DNA of 64,000 nucleotides from Torymus aiolomorphi (taxonomy: Eukaryota; Arthropoda; Insecta; Hymenoptera; Torymidae). The stretch is taken from contig CM070873.1 in assembly GCA_036365515.1 (NCBI GenBank), positions 261,427,575 to 261,491,574 of the forward strand. The letters are read 5' to 3'. Positions 50,943 to 62,488 of this stretch are shown piece after piece (position 1 is the first letter of the stretch; each line of letters begins with the position of its first letter). The translations under genes were made by a program, and so were the position numbers. The notes under the pieces were generated by a model. The model did not search any database. It was given only the letters and a program-made list of their open reading frames with translations, and was not told where the DNA came from.

Positions 50943-51138
50943 CTCAATGGATTGAATTAAAGTTTTTTAAAAATATGTAAAGAATTGAAATATAGTATTA
51001 AATAAATGAAGTAAAATGGAAAATTATAAAGACACATGCCTTCAATGGACTATAGTAAAGTTTTTTAAAAATATGTAAAGAACTGAAATATAGTATTAAA
51101 TAAATTAAGTAAAATGGAAAATTATAATGATACATGAC
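50943..51138. repeat. Tandem duplication, 98-bp unit, two copies
   Basis: 50943-51040 and 51041-51138 align over their whole length. Both contain CAATGGA, AAAGTTTTTTAAAAATATG, AATATAGTATTAAATAAA and TAAAATGGAAAATTATAA. They differ at about ten positions. The unit has no coding sequence and no terminal repeats. Confidence 0.9.
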
Positions 51139-51764
51139 TATGACAAACGATTAATCAAATTTTTAATAAACTAAAAAATAAAATAAAATTGTCTGAAACG
51201 CAAGACGGATAAAAACTCGCTTTATAATTCTACACTTCTGTAGATATAATTACCGAAAACACGTATACGTTATTATCTAGCAAAAAATCGATAATCGAGG
51301 GTCCCAAGCACAAGACACACAAAGCGCCGAGCAAGCGAGAGGAAGAGGCGCGCGCTTTTAATTGAAATCGACTGTACCCAGTGTACTCCCGAACCTCCGA
51401 GCAGAATGGACTGACCTACCTTTAGGATCATCCGATCCTTTCAACCGCGCTCCTACACTCGCGCGCCCAATTCATCTCCCTGTGTCTTACTTACACGTCT
51501 TCGTCGTCCTCCTCCTCCTCGTCCTCCACCTCCGCATACTTACTCAGTCTCTCTCTCCGCGCGGGCGCGCGCCGCCAGGATATAGCAAGACAAAAGCCGC
51601 AGATGAAACAGAACCTCCCTGCGTTTATACGCGTCTCTCTTTGTCTCCCTCTCGGATATACGACTTCCGGCACCGAGAACTAGACGTGCGCGTGTACGTA
51701 TATGTACTACTTTCAATGGGATGATGCATCTTTCAAGCCGCAGAGGTTTATATATGTGTGTGTG

Positions 51765-51802
<38 letters not shown>

Positions 51803-54800
51803 GTGTAGTGGACGGCGATTGTTTCATTCTCGTTTTCCGTGCGAATACCGCGTGCGCGGCTATATATGTGTGAATACACATACGTATATATGGGTTCTTA
51901 CGGTATGCTCGCGCGGAAGTGCTCGCGCTATTCAGATTGTCATTCGGAATATCGAATCTCTTCTCTCTCTCTATTTTGCCTCCTTTCAAGACGCGTCCCG
52001 AGGCTTCTTTTAAGATCCACTCGGAGTTCTATCTTCTCTGTTTTATCTGTCGGAAGCCTTGAAACTAACTCATTTCTTTCGGTTTGACGTATACGCGCGT
52101 GCAGGTAAGATAGACCCTTTTGATGAGCTCGCGGCTGATGTATAAAGGATGTCAATATTTGACGAGGATTTAGAAAAAAATATAGATTTCTCCCTGAACG
52201 ACTAACTTATTTAGCTTATAAACTTTAAATATATTTTATTTAACATTCTGAAATACGCACTGATCAAGTTTTAAAAAAGTATACAATACTTCATTTATTA
52301 TTAGATATTATTTTAAATCTTCAATACAATAACATAATTTGACTCGGCAAAAACAATTTAGCCAAGGGCTCTAGCCACGCTTTAGTCAACACGCACACGA
52401 CAACCCCCGTTACAACAATTATATTTCGCCCGAACCGTTTCGGTCGTCAACTGAAAAGACCCTCAGGACCTTTTTGATTTTCGATTTCATCTCTCCGCAC
52501 AATCCTCCATACCGTAATGTCGAGATATGGTCTCCCTCCTTCTCTCTCCCAGACGACCGGCGGCAACGGCTACCACAATAGACCGCGCGCGCGAGCCTTT
52601 TTTTATCAGGTCGCGGGGCCGGGTGAGCACACGCATACACACACGTACACTCGCGGTTATATTATTACGCTGCTGCTGTATACCACGTACAAGAGGAGCG
52701 AGAGAGAGCCTAAGTGCCTAATTGTCCTCTCCTCTCCTCTCGTCTTCGTCGTGCCTCTCTCTCTCTCCTCCCTTCGCCTACTCGTGGAGGGCTGGGAGTC
52801 CGCGTACGCTCGCGCGAGCCATTGTTTCTCCCGCGAGTCGAGAGAGAGAGAGAGAGAGGGAGAGAGTCAAGCCTTAACGGATTTTGTCTTGCAGATTACA
52901 AAATCCGTTGAGGCGTACTTACTCGTGTCGTCGAGACGCGCTCGATCGCTTTTCAGGAAGGGGTGAAAGGTGGTATATAGTGGATATGGAGGAGGGGGAG
53001 ACGTTAATTAGTACACGGATTCTCCCTCGATTTTCGGCGTGCCGCTTTTGTGGAGGTTGCGCGGGTTTGTTTCGGGGAGGAGTGTGGGTCCTGGGTGCAT
53101 GGTGAGTTTCGACAATGGGGAATAACGGATTTGACATGGGAATTTGGATGTTGTGTACTGAAAGATTTCGTTTTTGTTTTTTTTTTTTTTTAAATAGATT
53201 ATATAGTTGTAGTTCCATTTATAGAGTACAAGTTAAATAGCAATTGAAAAATTATTATGCTTTTGCATTAGTAGTAGACAGATTAAAAAAAAATAAATTA
53301 ATTATTACGTCACACTACTCTAGTCGATATAATTATTTTTATTTCCTAATACAGTAAAATATATAGATATGTTGAATGACTCTAGCTAATGATAAAAATA
53401 GTAATAAATTCGAGATTGTGCGTATTTCATATGAAAAAAATCTTCGACTATAAAAACGAAGTTTTCTTTATGCAAGAATAACACTGTGATTGCTAATAAA
53501 AAGATAATAGGAAAAAATGAAATATTTATATTTAACACTGTAAACACTAACGACATTTCATTGAAAATGTAATAGAAGTCCAGAAAATTACTTTTTGATG
53601 GATTTCCTATAAACTTACACGCTACTCGCTTGTCCCACACAAAGTTTTATTAACCGTTGTCTTTCATATATGAAAGGTGTGTCATTAAATTTTGTTATTA
53701 AACCATGAAATTTTTCAATAAAAAATGAAACAAACATACAAAAAGATATAAAATCTTCACCAAGTACGAAACGGTTATTTATAAACCATTGTGGGTTCAA
53801 AATTAAATTTCATAATATAAAAATAATACAATACTACAAAATTAATTTTTACAATTCTATAAATATCAATTTCCCATCCCATTCCTCCCCACATTCCACA
53901 TCAACGCTCTCCGAACCCAATATTATTTAGAACGCTCACTCACTCTCACACACGCATTCACACAGTCGAACGGAAAATAAGAATCGCCACGCGAAAATAC
54001 ATCGAGCGTTGGATTGAATTGCCATCGTAAAACGAGCGCCGCTGCCGGCGCAGAGAGCGAGAGAGAATATAAACGCTCGCTCGGGTTATAGTCAGTCCGT
54101 GCTCCGGATTGCGAGCGAGCGCGCCGCGGAGAGAGAGAGAGAGGGGGCGTGACTAAATATCGTCGGAAAGCCAGTGACTGACGAGGAGGACGAGCAGGCT
54201 ATTAAACCGACGTAGCGAAAGAAGCTACGTTTCCGAGAGAGAGGCGCGATGCGGTGGCGCGCGCTCCGCCTACCACGGCAAATCGCGATGCGGCATTGTC
54301 AAGCGCGAGCGCTCTCGACTTTCTGGCTACCGCGCGACTTGTGGTGGAAGCTCTTGCGGTTGGATTGAATGCTATAAGGAGGATGAGAAAGGGGTAGTTT
54401 GGGGATAGATGTTTGGAGATCTGTTATTTGATTGTCAGGAGATGAATGGAATGGATTAATGAAAGTGATTCGAGTATGAGACATTGGATTCATAAATAAG
54501 AGAAATGTTTTCAGTAGTAGGAATGGCATATGTTAAAGTTTGTATTATAGGTAGAGTTTAATGTCGCGATAATCTTTCAATCGAAGCCTTGCGATACTTT
54601 CGCACACCGAAAGATTTTTTCCAACTGTTTGCTCAAACACTGGCGCGCCTAAATTTCGCCGAGCTTGCTAAAAACAAACAAAAATAGCCCGAAACTTTAT
54701 ACCAACGTCAAACACCGATAAGCAGCGACTGGTTTCAAATCGAGCTATAATGTCGCGCGAACTTATAAATACATTGTCTGATTTTGGCGATATAGGTAGC

Positions 54801-54946
54801 GGTGGTGGCAGATCAATTTCAATCAACACTTATACTTTCGTAACGGGATAGAAAGATAATCTCAAGAACACCATTCACAGACACAATAACAACCCGGGTG
54901 GTACTAGAATAGATAAAAAGTAGAAAAAAAGGAGTAGAGTATTTAC
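51139..54946. other. Mosaic non-coding block with a hairpin
   Basis: A TG array lies at 51752-51797 and a GA tract at 52839-52867. An inverted repeat (52871-52887 and 52898-52914, 16 of 17 pairs, 10-nt loop) directly follows the GA tract. 52160-52380 and 53190-53880 are AT-rich. Two minus-strand frames end at GTAAGT-type donors, 51491-51673 (acidic C-terminus) and 52919-53218 (Pro-rich), but neither has a recognisable domain or start. On the minus strand this region would be downstream intron of the exon at 54947-54999. Confidence 0.45.
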
Positions 54947-54999
54947 CCTGTGCGAGTCTCCTGGCGACCGGCTTGGATCTCATCGCTGGTGCGACGCTG
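54947..54999 (-). CDS. Candidate coding exon (53 nt, phase 1 end)
   Basis: Read on the minus strand, an acceptor (CACCGTCGCAG, 55010-55000) precedes the exon and a donor GTAAAT (54946-54941) follows it. Joined to the upstream exon at 62427-62488 it completes a split codon (AG|C) and stays open for 17 further codons, giving MSSSVAPAMRSKPVARRLAQ and one final base G in phase 1. An internal ATG (54983-54981) could also start translation. The polypyrimidine tract of the acceptor is weak and the peptide is not recognised. The in-frame fit between two independently chosen exons is the main support. Confidence 0.4.
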
Positions 55000-57064
55000 C
55001 TGCGACGGTGAAACTCAAAAATAATAAAGCACTAAGAACGTCGATCCGTGTCCTCCGATCCATCCGCCTCGCGAGAGCGATCCTCCCGTGTCTCCTCCCC
55101 TTTTTCACCACGCTCTCTTGTGGGTGTTATTAAAATGCTCGTCGTTCACAACCGATATCATCCGCTGCCTCTCCCTCTCTCTCTCTCACCGTACAACAAC
55201 GAGAAACTCCAGTCTCGCGAAAGCTCGCTCGCGCGCAAGCTCCCTCTCCCTCTCGCACTCTGTACACGCACTCCCAAAGAAAGTATATAATATCTCTGTC
55301 TATCTGTCAATCTATCCTCAGATGATTAATCTCGGAAGAAGAAGACAGGTTCGCGGGGACGAGACGGCCGTCTGTTCTTGAACGTTAGCTGCAGCGGCAG
55401 CAGCGGCAGCGTATATCCGTCCGTCCACCGCGAGAAGAGACTCGTCTGCCCTCCGCGTCTCCTTCAGTTCAGCCTCCTCCTCCTCCTCCTCCTCCTTCTC
55501 TATCGCTCCTTCTTTGTCTCTCTCTCTCTCTTCCTCGCCACTGTACGTGCGCGCAACCTCCCCTCCTGGACTCTACTCTCGCTCTGGTCGCGCGCGCGCG
55601 AGCGAGAGAGACCGGCTCTCTTTCTCTCTTTCTTCTCCTCTCTTCCTTCCTCTCTCTCTCCTCTTCTCTCCCTTTTCTCCCACTCCCCCGACGACGACGG
55701 TCGCGTCGTCGTCGTAGTCACCGTCAACGACGTCGCGCTCGCGCCTTCTTTCTCTCTCTTGCGCGCGCGCGAGTTCTCCCCACCTGCGCGCCGGCGCGCG
55801 CGACCTGTATTCGCTCGATCCGCGGGCGAGCTACTCGCTCGGTCTCTTTTCCTCTTCCTCTCTTCCTCCAAGTGAGCTGCTGCTCTGCTCCGCTCTGGTC
55901 TCCCCCACCAGCGCGTGCGCGCGCCCCGCTCTCTGACTACACTGCACACCCCGCCGCCGCCGCGTGCAGAGAGGAACAGCGTCGTCGTCGTCGGAGTCGT
56001 CCGCCAATGATGAGGCCGCTGTCTCGCGGTGTGTGTCTCAGCGTCCTCCTCTCTCTGTACACACCTCTCCTCTTCTCATCTCTCGGCTTCCTGTCTGCTC
56101 TCCTCTCCTCTCGCTGATACCACCACCCTCTTTCTTCCCCTCTAACCGCGATTTTTGTTAATCCCGTCGGCAATTAAAACACGCGCACGTGCTTCGGCGG
56201 CCGCTCGAGCGCGCGCGCTTTATTTCCGTCCTCTATATATAATGCTCTCTGTCTCTCTCACCTGCTACGTCGCGAGCGCGCGCGTGATGTATATTGAGAG
56301 AGCGCGAGTCTGACGGCGGCGGGTGAGCTAACTCGCCTTATAGCGGTGAAATCGCGGCGGCGGCGACGGTGGCGGTGGCGCGCACCCTTTCGAGCGCAGC
56401 CCCGCCCTGCCCCGTTGACGTGTATACACATCGCCGCGGCTCCTCGAGAGGGTACATGTATGTATGTATGTGTGCACATGTGGTAGCTAGCCTAGTCTCG
56501 GCCGATTCACGGTTCACTTTGTTTAAGACTCTAATTGTGCCTGAGTGTCTTGGAATTTAATTTTTTCCTCTTGGGTGTAGGGTATATTGGTTCGAGTTGG
56601 ATTTTCGGTTGCACAGATCTTTTGACCTTTGAATTTTTATTGAAGTATCGAGAATTTCTCGCAAACTTTATTCTTATTGTTATTTTGAAATTACCAAATT
56701 CATCTATTATTTAATTTAAAATGTGCCAAATGGAGTTGTACCTCTTAGGCCTAATAAAAAATCTTTTATAAATTTGTATAAAAATTATGTATGAATAAAC
56801 ATTAAACTACATTTTACAATATAAGAAATTCTACGACTTTAAATTGAACCATTAATTAACCGTGTACACCACTTATCAATTCTGCAAAGTACAAGTATGA
56901 CGAGAAAATCGCAACAAAATCAAACGAATCAAATTCTCACATTTGCAAGCTCCCTCCGACACATACTGGCAACTCTCGCAAATCCAGATTCGCGAAAATG
57001 GTTAACAACCCGCACACATACGCGTGCAGGCGAAGAAATCAGGCAAATCGGACAATGCTCGCAC

Positions 57065-57085
57065 TCTCTCTCTCTCACACACACA

Positions 57086-57119
<34 letters not shown>
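57065..57119. repeat. (CT)n microsatellite with an internal CA run
   Basis: CT, then about 11 bp of CA, then about 30 bp of CT. Confidence 0.9.
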
Positions 57120-57121
<2 letters not shown>

Positions 57122-57310
57122 CCAATGCATTAACCCGCTCAAAGCGAAGCCATGTACACATACGCTCGCGCGCGTTCAATTTATCGGCTTACACCTTTAC
57201 GCGGCGCGTTCTTAATTAGAGTGCAACAGCCAGCGCACGAGGCGCGGGAGCTTTTGAAATCGTATAACCAGCCGGCATTACTCGTTACTTTAACGGCGAA
57301 TTATAAGGTG

Positions 57311-57341
57311 CGAGAGAGTGAGAGAGAGAGAGAGAGAGAGT
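57311..57341. repeat. (GA)n microsatellite
   Basis: About 31 bp of GA with one GTGA interruption. Confidence 0.85.
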
Positions 57342-60300
57342 CGGTAGCAGCGCGTCCAGTATAGTACGCGAGCGAGCGAACGAGTGGTACGAAAATATCG
57401 CGCGCGATATATCCAGCCCGCGCGCAAGAGCCATCCATACGCCGGCGGCTGCTGCTGCTGCTGCGGCGAGTATTTATTTTCATCCCGCCGCCACCGCAGC
57501 CGATCGTAAATGTTTGTTCGGCCATTTCTGACCCGCGAGGGAGAGAGAGAGAAAGCGTCGTGCTCTCTTCTCTCTTCTCTTTTTCTCCGGTTCGCGCTCG
57601 CTCGCTCGCGCTGGCTTCGTTCATTTACCGCTGGTAATTGTTACATGCCTTGCCGCCCTTTTTGCATATGCACGCGCGCTGAATGTTTTATAAAGAGGCG
57701 GCAGCGGGGGGTGGAAAAATCATTGACTCTCGATGACGGTTGATTGACTCGCCGCGGATTCTGCAAAAATAATCACCTAATTAGTCATCAGGTAATGATT
57801 TGCCGCGGTTTGCTGCGGTTTCAGGTAAATTAAAATCATGAAATTAAATGACTGTTAATTAACGGGCTCTGAATGAAGAAAAAAATCATTTAATATGAGA
57901 AAATTGTTACGGTGAGAATAATGGGTGATCTATAATTGCAAAAGTACAGTGTTTTCAGATAATTGTCACATGTAGATAAAGTTCACATATAGTATGCAAA
58001 ATATCAGAAATCATCCTATCACAGTTTGACGGTTTTGTGTAAAAGATAATTAAAATATTGAAGATCAGTGGATGCAATGTATTTATTAAAATTATAGTTG
58101 CCCTTTAAATCTTCAGAATTGTATGTAAGACCAAAAGTAATACAAACACACTATCAAAATAAATCACTCAACAAATTTCTCTAAAATATTTCACGCTTTA
58201 ACATCCCTGCACCCCCGTCGCAGGTGTTTATTAAATTAAACGAAATTATTAATTAAAGGCAAGAAAGCCTCCTCTCTCGTTCCCTCTTGCTCGCTCGCTC
58301 TCTCTCGCACCAAGGGAGAACCTAATGAGCGGCCGTCGCTCTGTCAAACGGCGTAATTCGTCGCGGATCGGTTTTCAGTAGGTGTTCTGTAAACCGACAC
58401 CCCAAGCCCCGAGAGCCTTTTCTCTTTCTCTTCATTTTTTCCCTCTCATTCCTCCTCTTCGTTCTCCTTTCGCTCTCATATACTCCGGAGAGAGTGAGGA
58501 CTCATAAGCCACGCTGCAGCAGCAGCGTACACTCGCGATTCCATCTGTCCGTCGTACAATATATTTCTTACGTTTGACGTTTCGACGCTCGTCTCCGCGC
58601 CGCGTGCCGTTGCTTATTTTTCCCGCGCTTGATTTACTCCTTGTTATTTTTGTGACAAAAAATACGAGCAGAGACCCGAGCGATGGGACGTATTTTGAGA
58701 GAAAGTCCCTCTTCCCCGGACAGTTTTAGTGCGCTTGAATGTTTCCGAAGTGTGATTTAAAACATACGTATGGAGGGGGACGCATTCTTCACTTGTCAAT
58801 TTGTTTCGTTATTAAAAGCTTTTGTGCTACGATTTACGATATAACCTTATTAATTTTACCCTGCTTTATTAGCATTTTCAAAATACGCGCGCGTATATTT
58901 TGCGCAAAACATGTACATTTCCGCTACTGAATCGAATCCTATGTAAACGGGAACGTTTGCGACAAATTCTCACAAACAAAACGAAATAACGCCTGTCGTG
59001 CATAATGAATTCGTACACTGCAAATAAATATATAGCCAAAGTCGCCGAACGCTGAATGACGCGGCTGATCAAAAATTCATGGAAAATAGCGCCATTTCGC
59101 ATGAGCAAAATTGAATTTTGCAGCCGATTGATCGACACCCCCATCCACACCTCCACGCATTATTTGTTATTTATTAATGACGATTGGGCGAGCCCACGCG
59201 CGTTTAAATTGAAATACGGCAAAACGTAATTATTAGAAAATACGGCGTGTAAGGTAATTATAGCGCGGGCGTGTAATGCAGCCAGAAAACGGAGAGCGAG
59301 CGAGAATGTATATGAGCTCGCTTGCTTGCTCGCTTGCTTGCACGAGCAGGAGAGAGAAAGAGGCAGGTGTTTTTACAGCGTGTCGAGAGGGTCAACGAGT
59401 CAGCGGACGGGGATTCGTAACACGCTTATATGCGCGACGAGAGCGCGCGCGCATTGCACTCTCCTCGGCCGTATTTCTGCACACATGCAGCGAGCTCGCG
59501 CGCACGTACGGGTGTACAAATTCAATTTCTCTGCTGCTGCTGCTGCTACGGAGCAGCGGATGAAGGCGCTGAGCAAAGCTGCTGCTCGTGTGTGTGTATA
59601 TGCGCGAACTTTTTTGCCTTTGCGCGACAGCGACGGCTGCGTTTGCGGTTGAGAAAATCCGAGGTCCGATTTGGATGGGCGGGCGAGGTTAATTTTGGAC
59701 GACTGGTTTTTGGGTTTGACGTGGTATTGAGTGGAGAGGAAAGTTAAACTTTTATAGATTTTATCGTATGTTATGCGGATTTCGTTTGGAGATAATAGAG
59801 TAAATGTGGAGATAGTTTGAGAGTCCAATTCTAATTAGAAATTATTTTGAATTTTCATGTGATTGAAGAAAGTACTTAATTGCGCCATGTATGTGGTCTA
59901 GATTACTTGAGTGTAACATAATGAGTTTCTTCAATTATTTTATTATATTGACTATTACTCACTATTTGATCCTTTAAACAAATAAGAAAAAGAGTAATCT
60001 GGTTAATCTCTAGCCTTCAAATATATTAGTTTTTCGTTGACATTTATATCAGTAATAATCATTACAGTATCATGTCAAATATTCTGAATTTTTCTAGCTT
60101 TTCAGTAAACAAAAAAAAAAAAAAACACTTCAAAATTGAGAACCTCACATATGACGGGTACTTGTACCTGCGGCAATGCTAAAATTTCTTTGCAATTTAA
60201 AAATTATTTTAACGAACACTTTATACTTTTAATTGCACAAGATATTTGAATCGTTACTTGATAAATTCCCATTTCAGAAGTAAATACATAAATCGGCATT

Positions 60301-61870
60301 AACCATCCTCAAAACGAACACTGACATGTATGAATTAACGACGTACTTGCACGCCTAATAATAAGACAGTTACAAACTCAAACAGAATACCCATCAAAAA
60401 CTTTTACTGAAAATTACAGTACACTAATACATAAAGACAAAAAAGACTACCCGAAATTTCAAGCATGACCCCTCGCTCCGAAAACTCCGAAGAAGCGATT
60501 ATTCGAAAGCAAATAAAGGCTAGCTCCCTCTCTCCCGCGGTAATTTTCAAGCCCTGTTGCCGCGCGCACACGCGTATACGTAAATCGGTCAGCGCTCATT
60601 CGCGCTATGGCTATCGATATTTTCGTCCGTGCCTAGGCAGAGAAAGAAAGAGAGAGAGAGAGAGAAAGAGGAAGCAGCCCACGAAAATTACACGTGCGAC
60701 TTCATTTGAATAAACAAGGGGCGGCCGTTTCTCTCTCTCTCTCTTTCTTTCTCTTCCTCTCAGCCCTTCCTCTCTTTGTGTGTCATTACACCCGGCGTAC
60801 ATATACATATATCCTGCACGAATAAGTAAGATCCCCCATACACATCGGCCGGTCTCTCGAAAAATTGACTATTTGTTTTCGAGGATGTTCACACGCTGGC
60901 GAGACGAATATAACGTAGGCGCGCGCGCACGCTGCTTTATTCGATTAAGCTCTGCGCGCGCGCGATTCTTTTTAGCCTGCTGCGGTGGCTTTACGACCGC
61001 GTACGCTCGCTACCCCCGGAAGAAAAAGGAAGAGCGGCGTACATTCCGCGCGGCGATTCTCTTGTTCTCCTTTTAGCGTATACTATATATATACACGTAC
61101 ATACCTATACATGCATATACGCGCGTTCGTTAGCCGCGACACGACAATGAGAGTTCGACCGAGAGCCGAGTGATCTTGAATTTCGTCCTTTATGTTACGC
61201 ATTCGTTCGTTTTTCTAATGGGTGTATATATGTGTACCTCGATGTGCACACATTGATAACTCTCAACCCCCGTTTCGCTATACGTATAAGGCAACGCGTA
61301 TACGGTGTGGATGTATGTATGTGGGAATAGCGGTGTACACTGGCCAGCAGACGCGCGTACATAAAGTAAGCTCTCAGCTGTACCTCTGTTTTCACTCTCT
61401 TGATCGAGTTATGAGCGCGCTATCGCCGCGAGATATCCACCATTCTCGATCTGATTCAATAAGCCTTGTGTGTAAATGCCTCTCACTCTGTGGTATGTAG
61501 TTATGTATTTGCGTTCTGTTGTTTCATTTGTTCGTAGCGCAACGATCTGATATACGTAATTTCACCCCCAAGGATAAGTACACGGCACGGTATATACATG
61601 TATAGTATGGGAGAAACAATTTATATGGCGGAGAATAATATAATAAAGCAGAGACGGATCTGAAAATATTCCGCAGATAAGCGTAGCACTCCAAGTCCGA
61701 CCGTTCTGCTTGATAAACAACGTTAACTTGGATATAGAGTAAAATAAAAATCTGAAAAAATCCCGGTATATTACATGTACACACACACACATATACGACG
61801 AGGCAGAAGTCAATTTGGTAGGAGTGCTCTCTTTTTCTCCTCTCAAAAGCTACGGGTCGCAAAAAGGACC

Positions 61871-61872
<2 letters not shown>

Positions 61873-61938
<66 letters not shown>
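61873..61938. repeat. (GA)n microsatellite
   Basis: About 66 bp of pure GA. It lies about 490 bp downstream of the candidate exon 62427-62488 in the minus-strand reading, inside the putative intron. Confidence 0.95.
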
Positions 61939-61941
<3 letters not shown>

Positions 61942-62426
61942 AGACTAGGAGGAATTCGAAGAAAGCAGAGAGCGAGGAGAAGCCAAGAAGTCTGGAAGAA
62001 AGATATTGCTATACGTATATCTATATATACAGGGCATATAAAGGGTCCGTTAACGGATGACGTATATTAGGGATACTCCGGTCGAGTGGGGTAGCGCGAT
62101 ACTGCCTAGAGACCCTCTGCCTGTCCTTTGGCCGCTATAAAAACCACTCGGCGGGCTTTCCTCCTCCTCTTCCTCCTCTTCTTCCTTCGTCACCGCCACG
62201 ACCCTCACAGCCAAAAGGCCAATCCCTCGCGCGCGCGGAGCGCGGTCCCACTCCAATTCTATCGATCCAGAAAAAAAACGCGCGCCACTCGCTCACTCTG
62301 CCCACGAACTAGCCTCTCCCTCTCAAGTGAGCCGTAGTAGTGTGTATGTGTATACGTGCACGCTGCACACAGAAAACGACGCTTGGAGGCACTCAACTGC
62401 GCATTTAGTCACAATTATTCACTTAC

Positions 62427-62488
62427 CTTGACATCCTTACAGACACGGCGACGTTGCGACGCTGGGCTGCCGCGATCCCGCCGATATC
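62427..62488 (-). CDS. Candidate exon with start codon (62 nt)
   Basis: On the minus strand TTTATGATTTCAG (acceptor, ending at 62489) precedes the exon and CAAG|GTAAGTGAA (donor, 62426-62421) follows it. Both are close to consensus, and the 62 nt between them are GC-rich in AT-rich flanks. Frame 1 is open throughout and contains ATG TCA AG at the 3' end (62434-62427). If translation starts there, the exon is mostly 5' leader. If not, the upstream frame (DIGGIAAAQRRNVAVSVR) continues into it. Joining to 54947-54999 keeps the frame. The acceptor implies at least one more upstream exon right of 62488. The gene is not identified. Confidence 0.5.

Larger units (their letters stand above)
55000..62426. 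other. Candidate 7.4-kb intron, CpG-rich with microsatellites
   Basis: This lies between the two candidate minus-strand exons. 55040-56520, 57010-57760, 58260-58720, 59240-59690 and 60460-62400 are CpG-rich. 56560-57000, 57820-58240 and 59720-60460 are AT-rich. Pyrimidine-rich plus-strand tracts (for example 55460-55700) read as purine-rich on the minus strand. Long frames at 55378-55949 are overlapping low-complexity translations. No transposon with clear ends was seen here. Confidence 0.4.

Noticed and set aside
53386..53800. Two overlapping minus-strand frames, hydrophobic, receptor-like at first sight
   Set aside because: Phe/Ile-rich composition follows from AT-rich DNA. The upstream frame is closed by a stop just before the start, and no chemoreceptor motif is present.
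55378..55949. 165-aa plus-strand and 149-aa minus-strand overlapping frames
   Set aside because: Both come from the same pyrimidine-rich tract, which yields Leu/Ser one way and Arg/Glu the other, with no domain.
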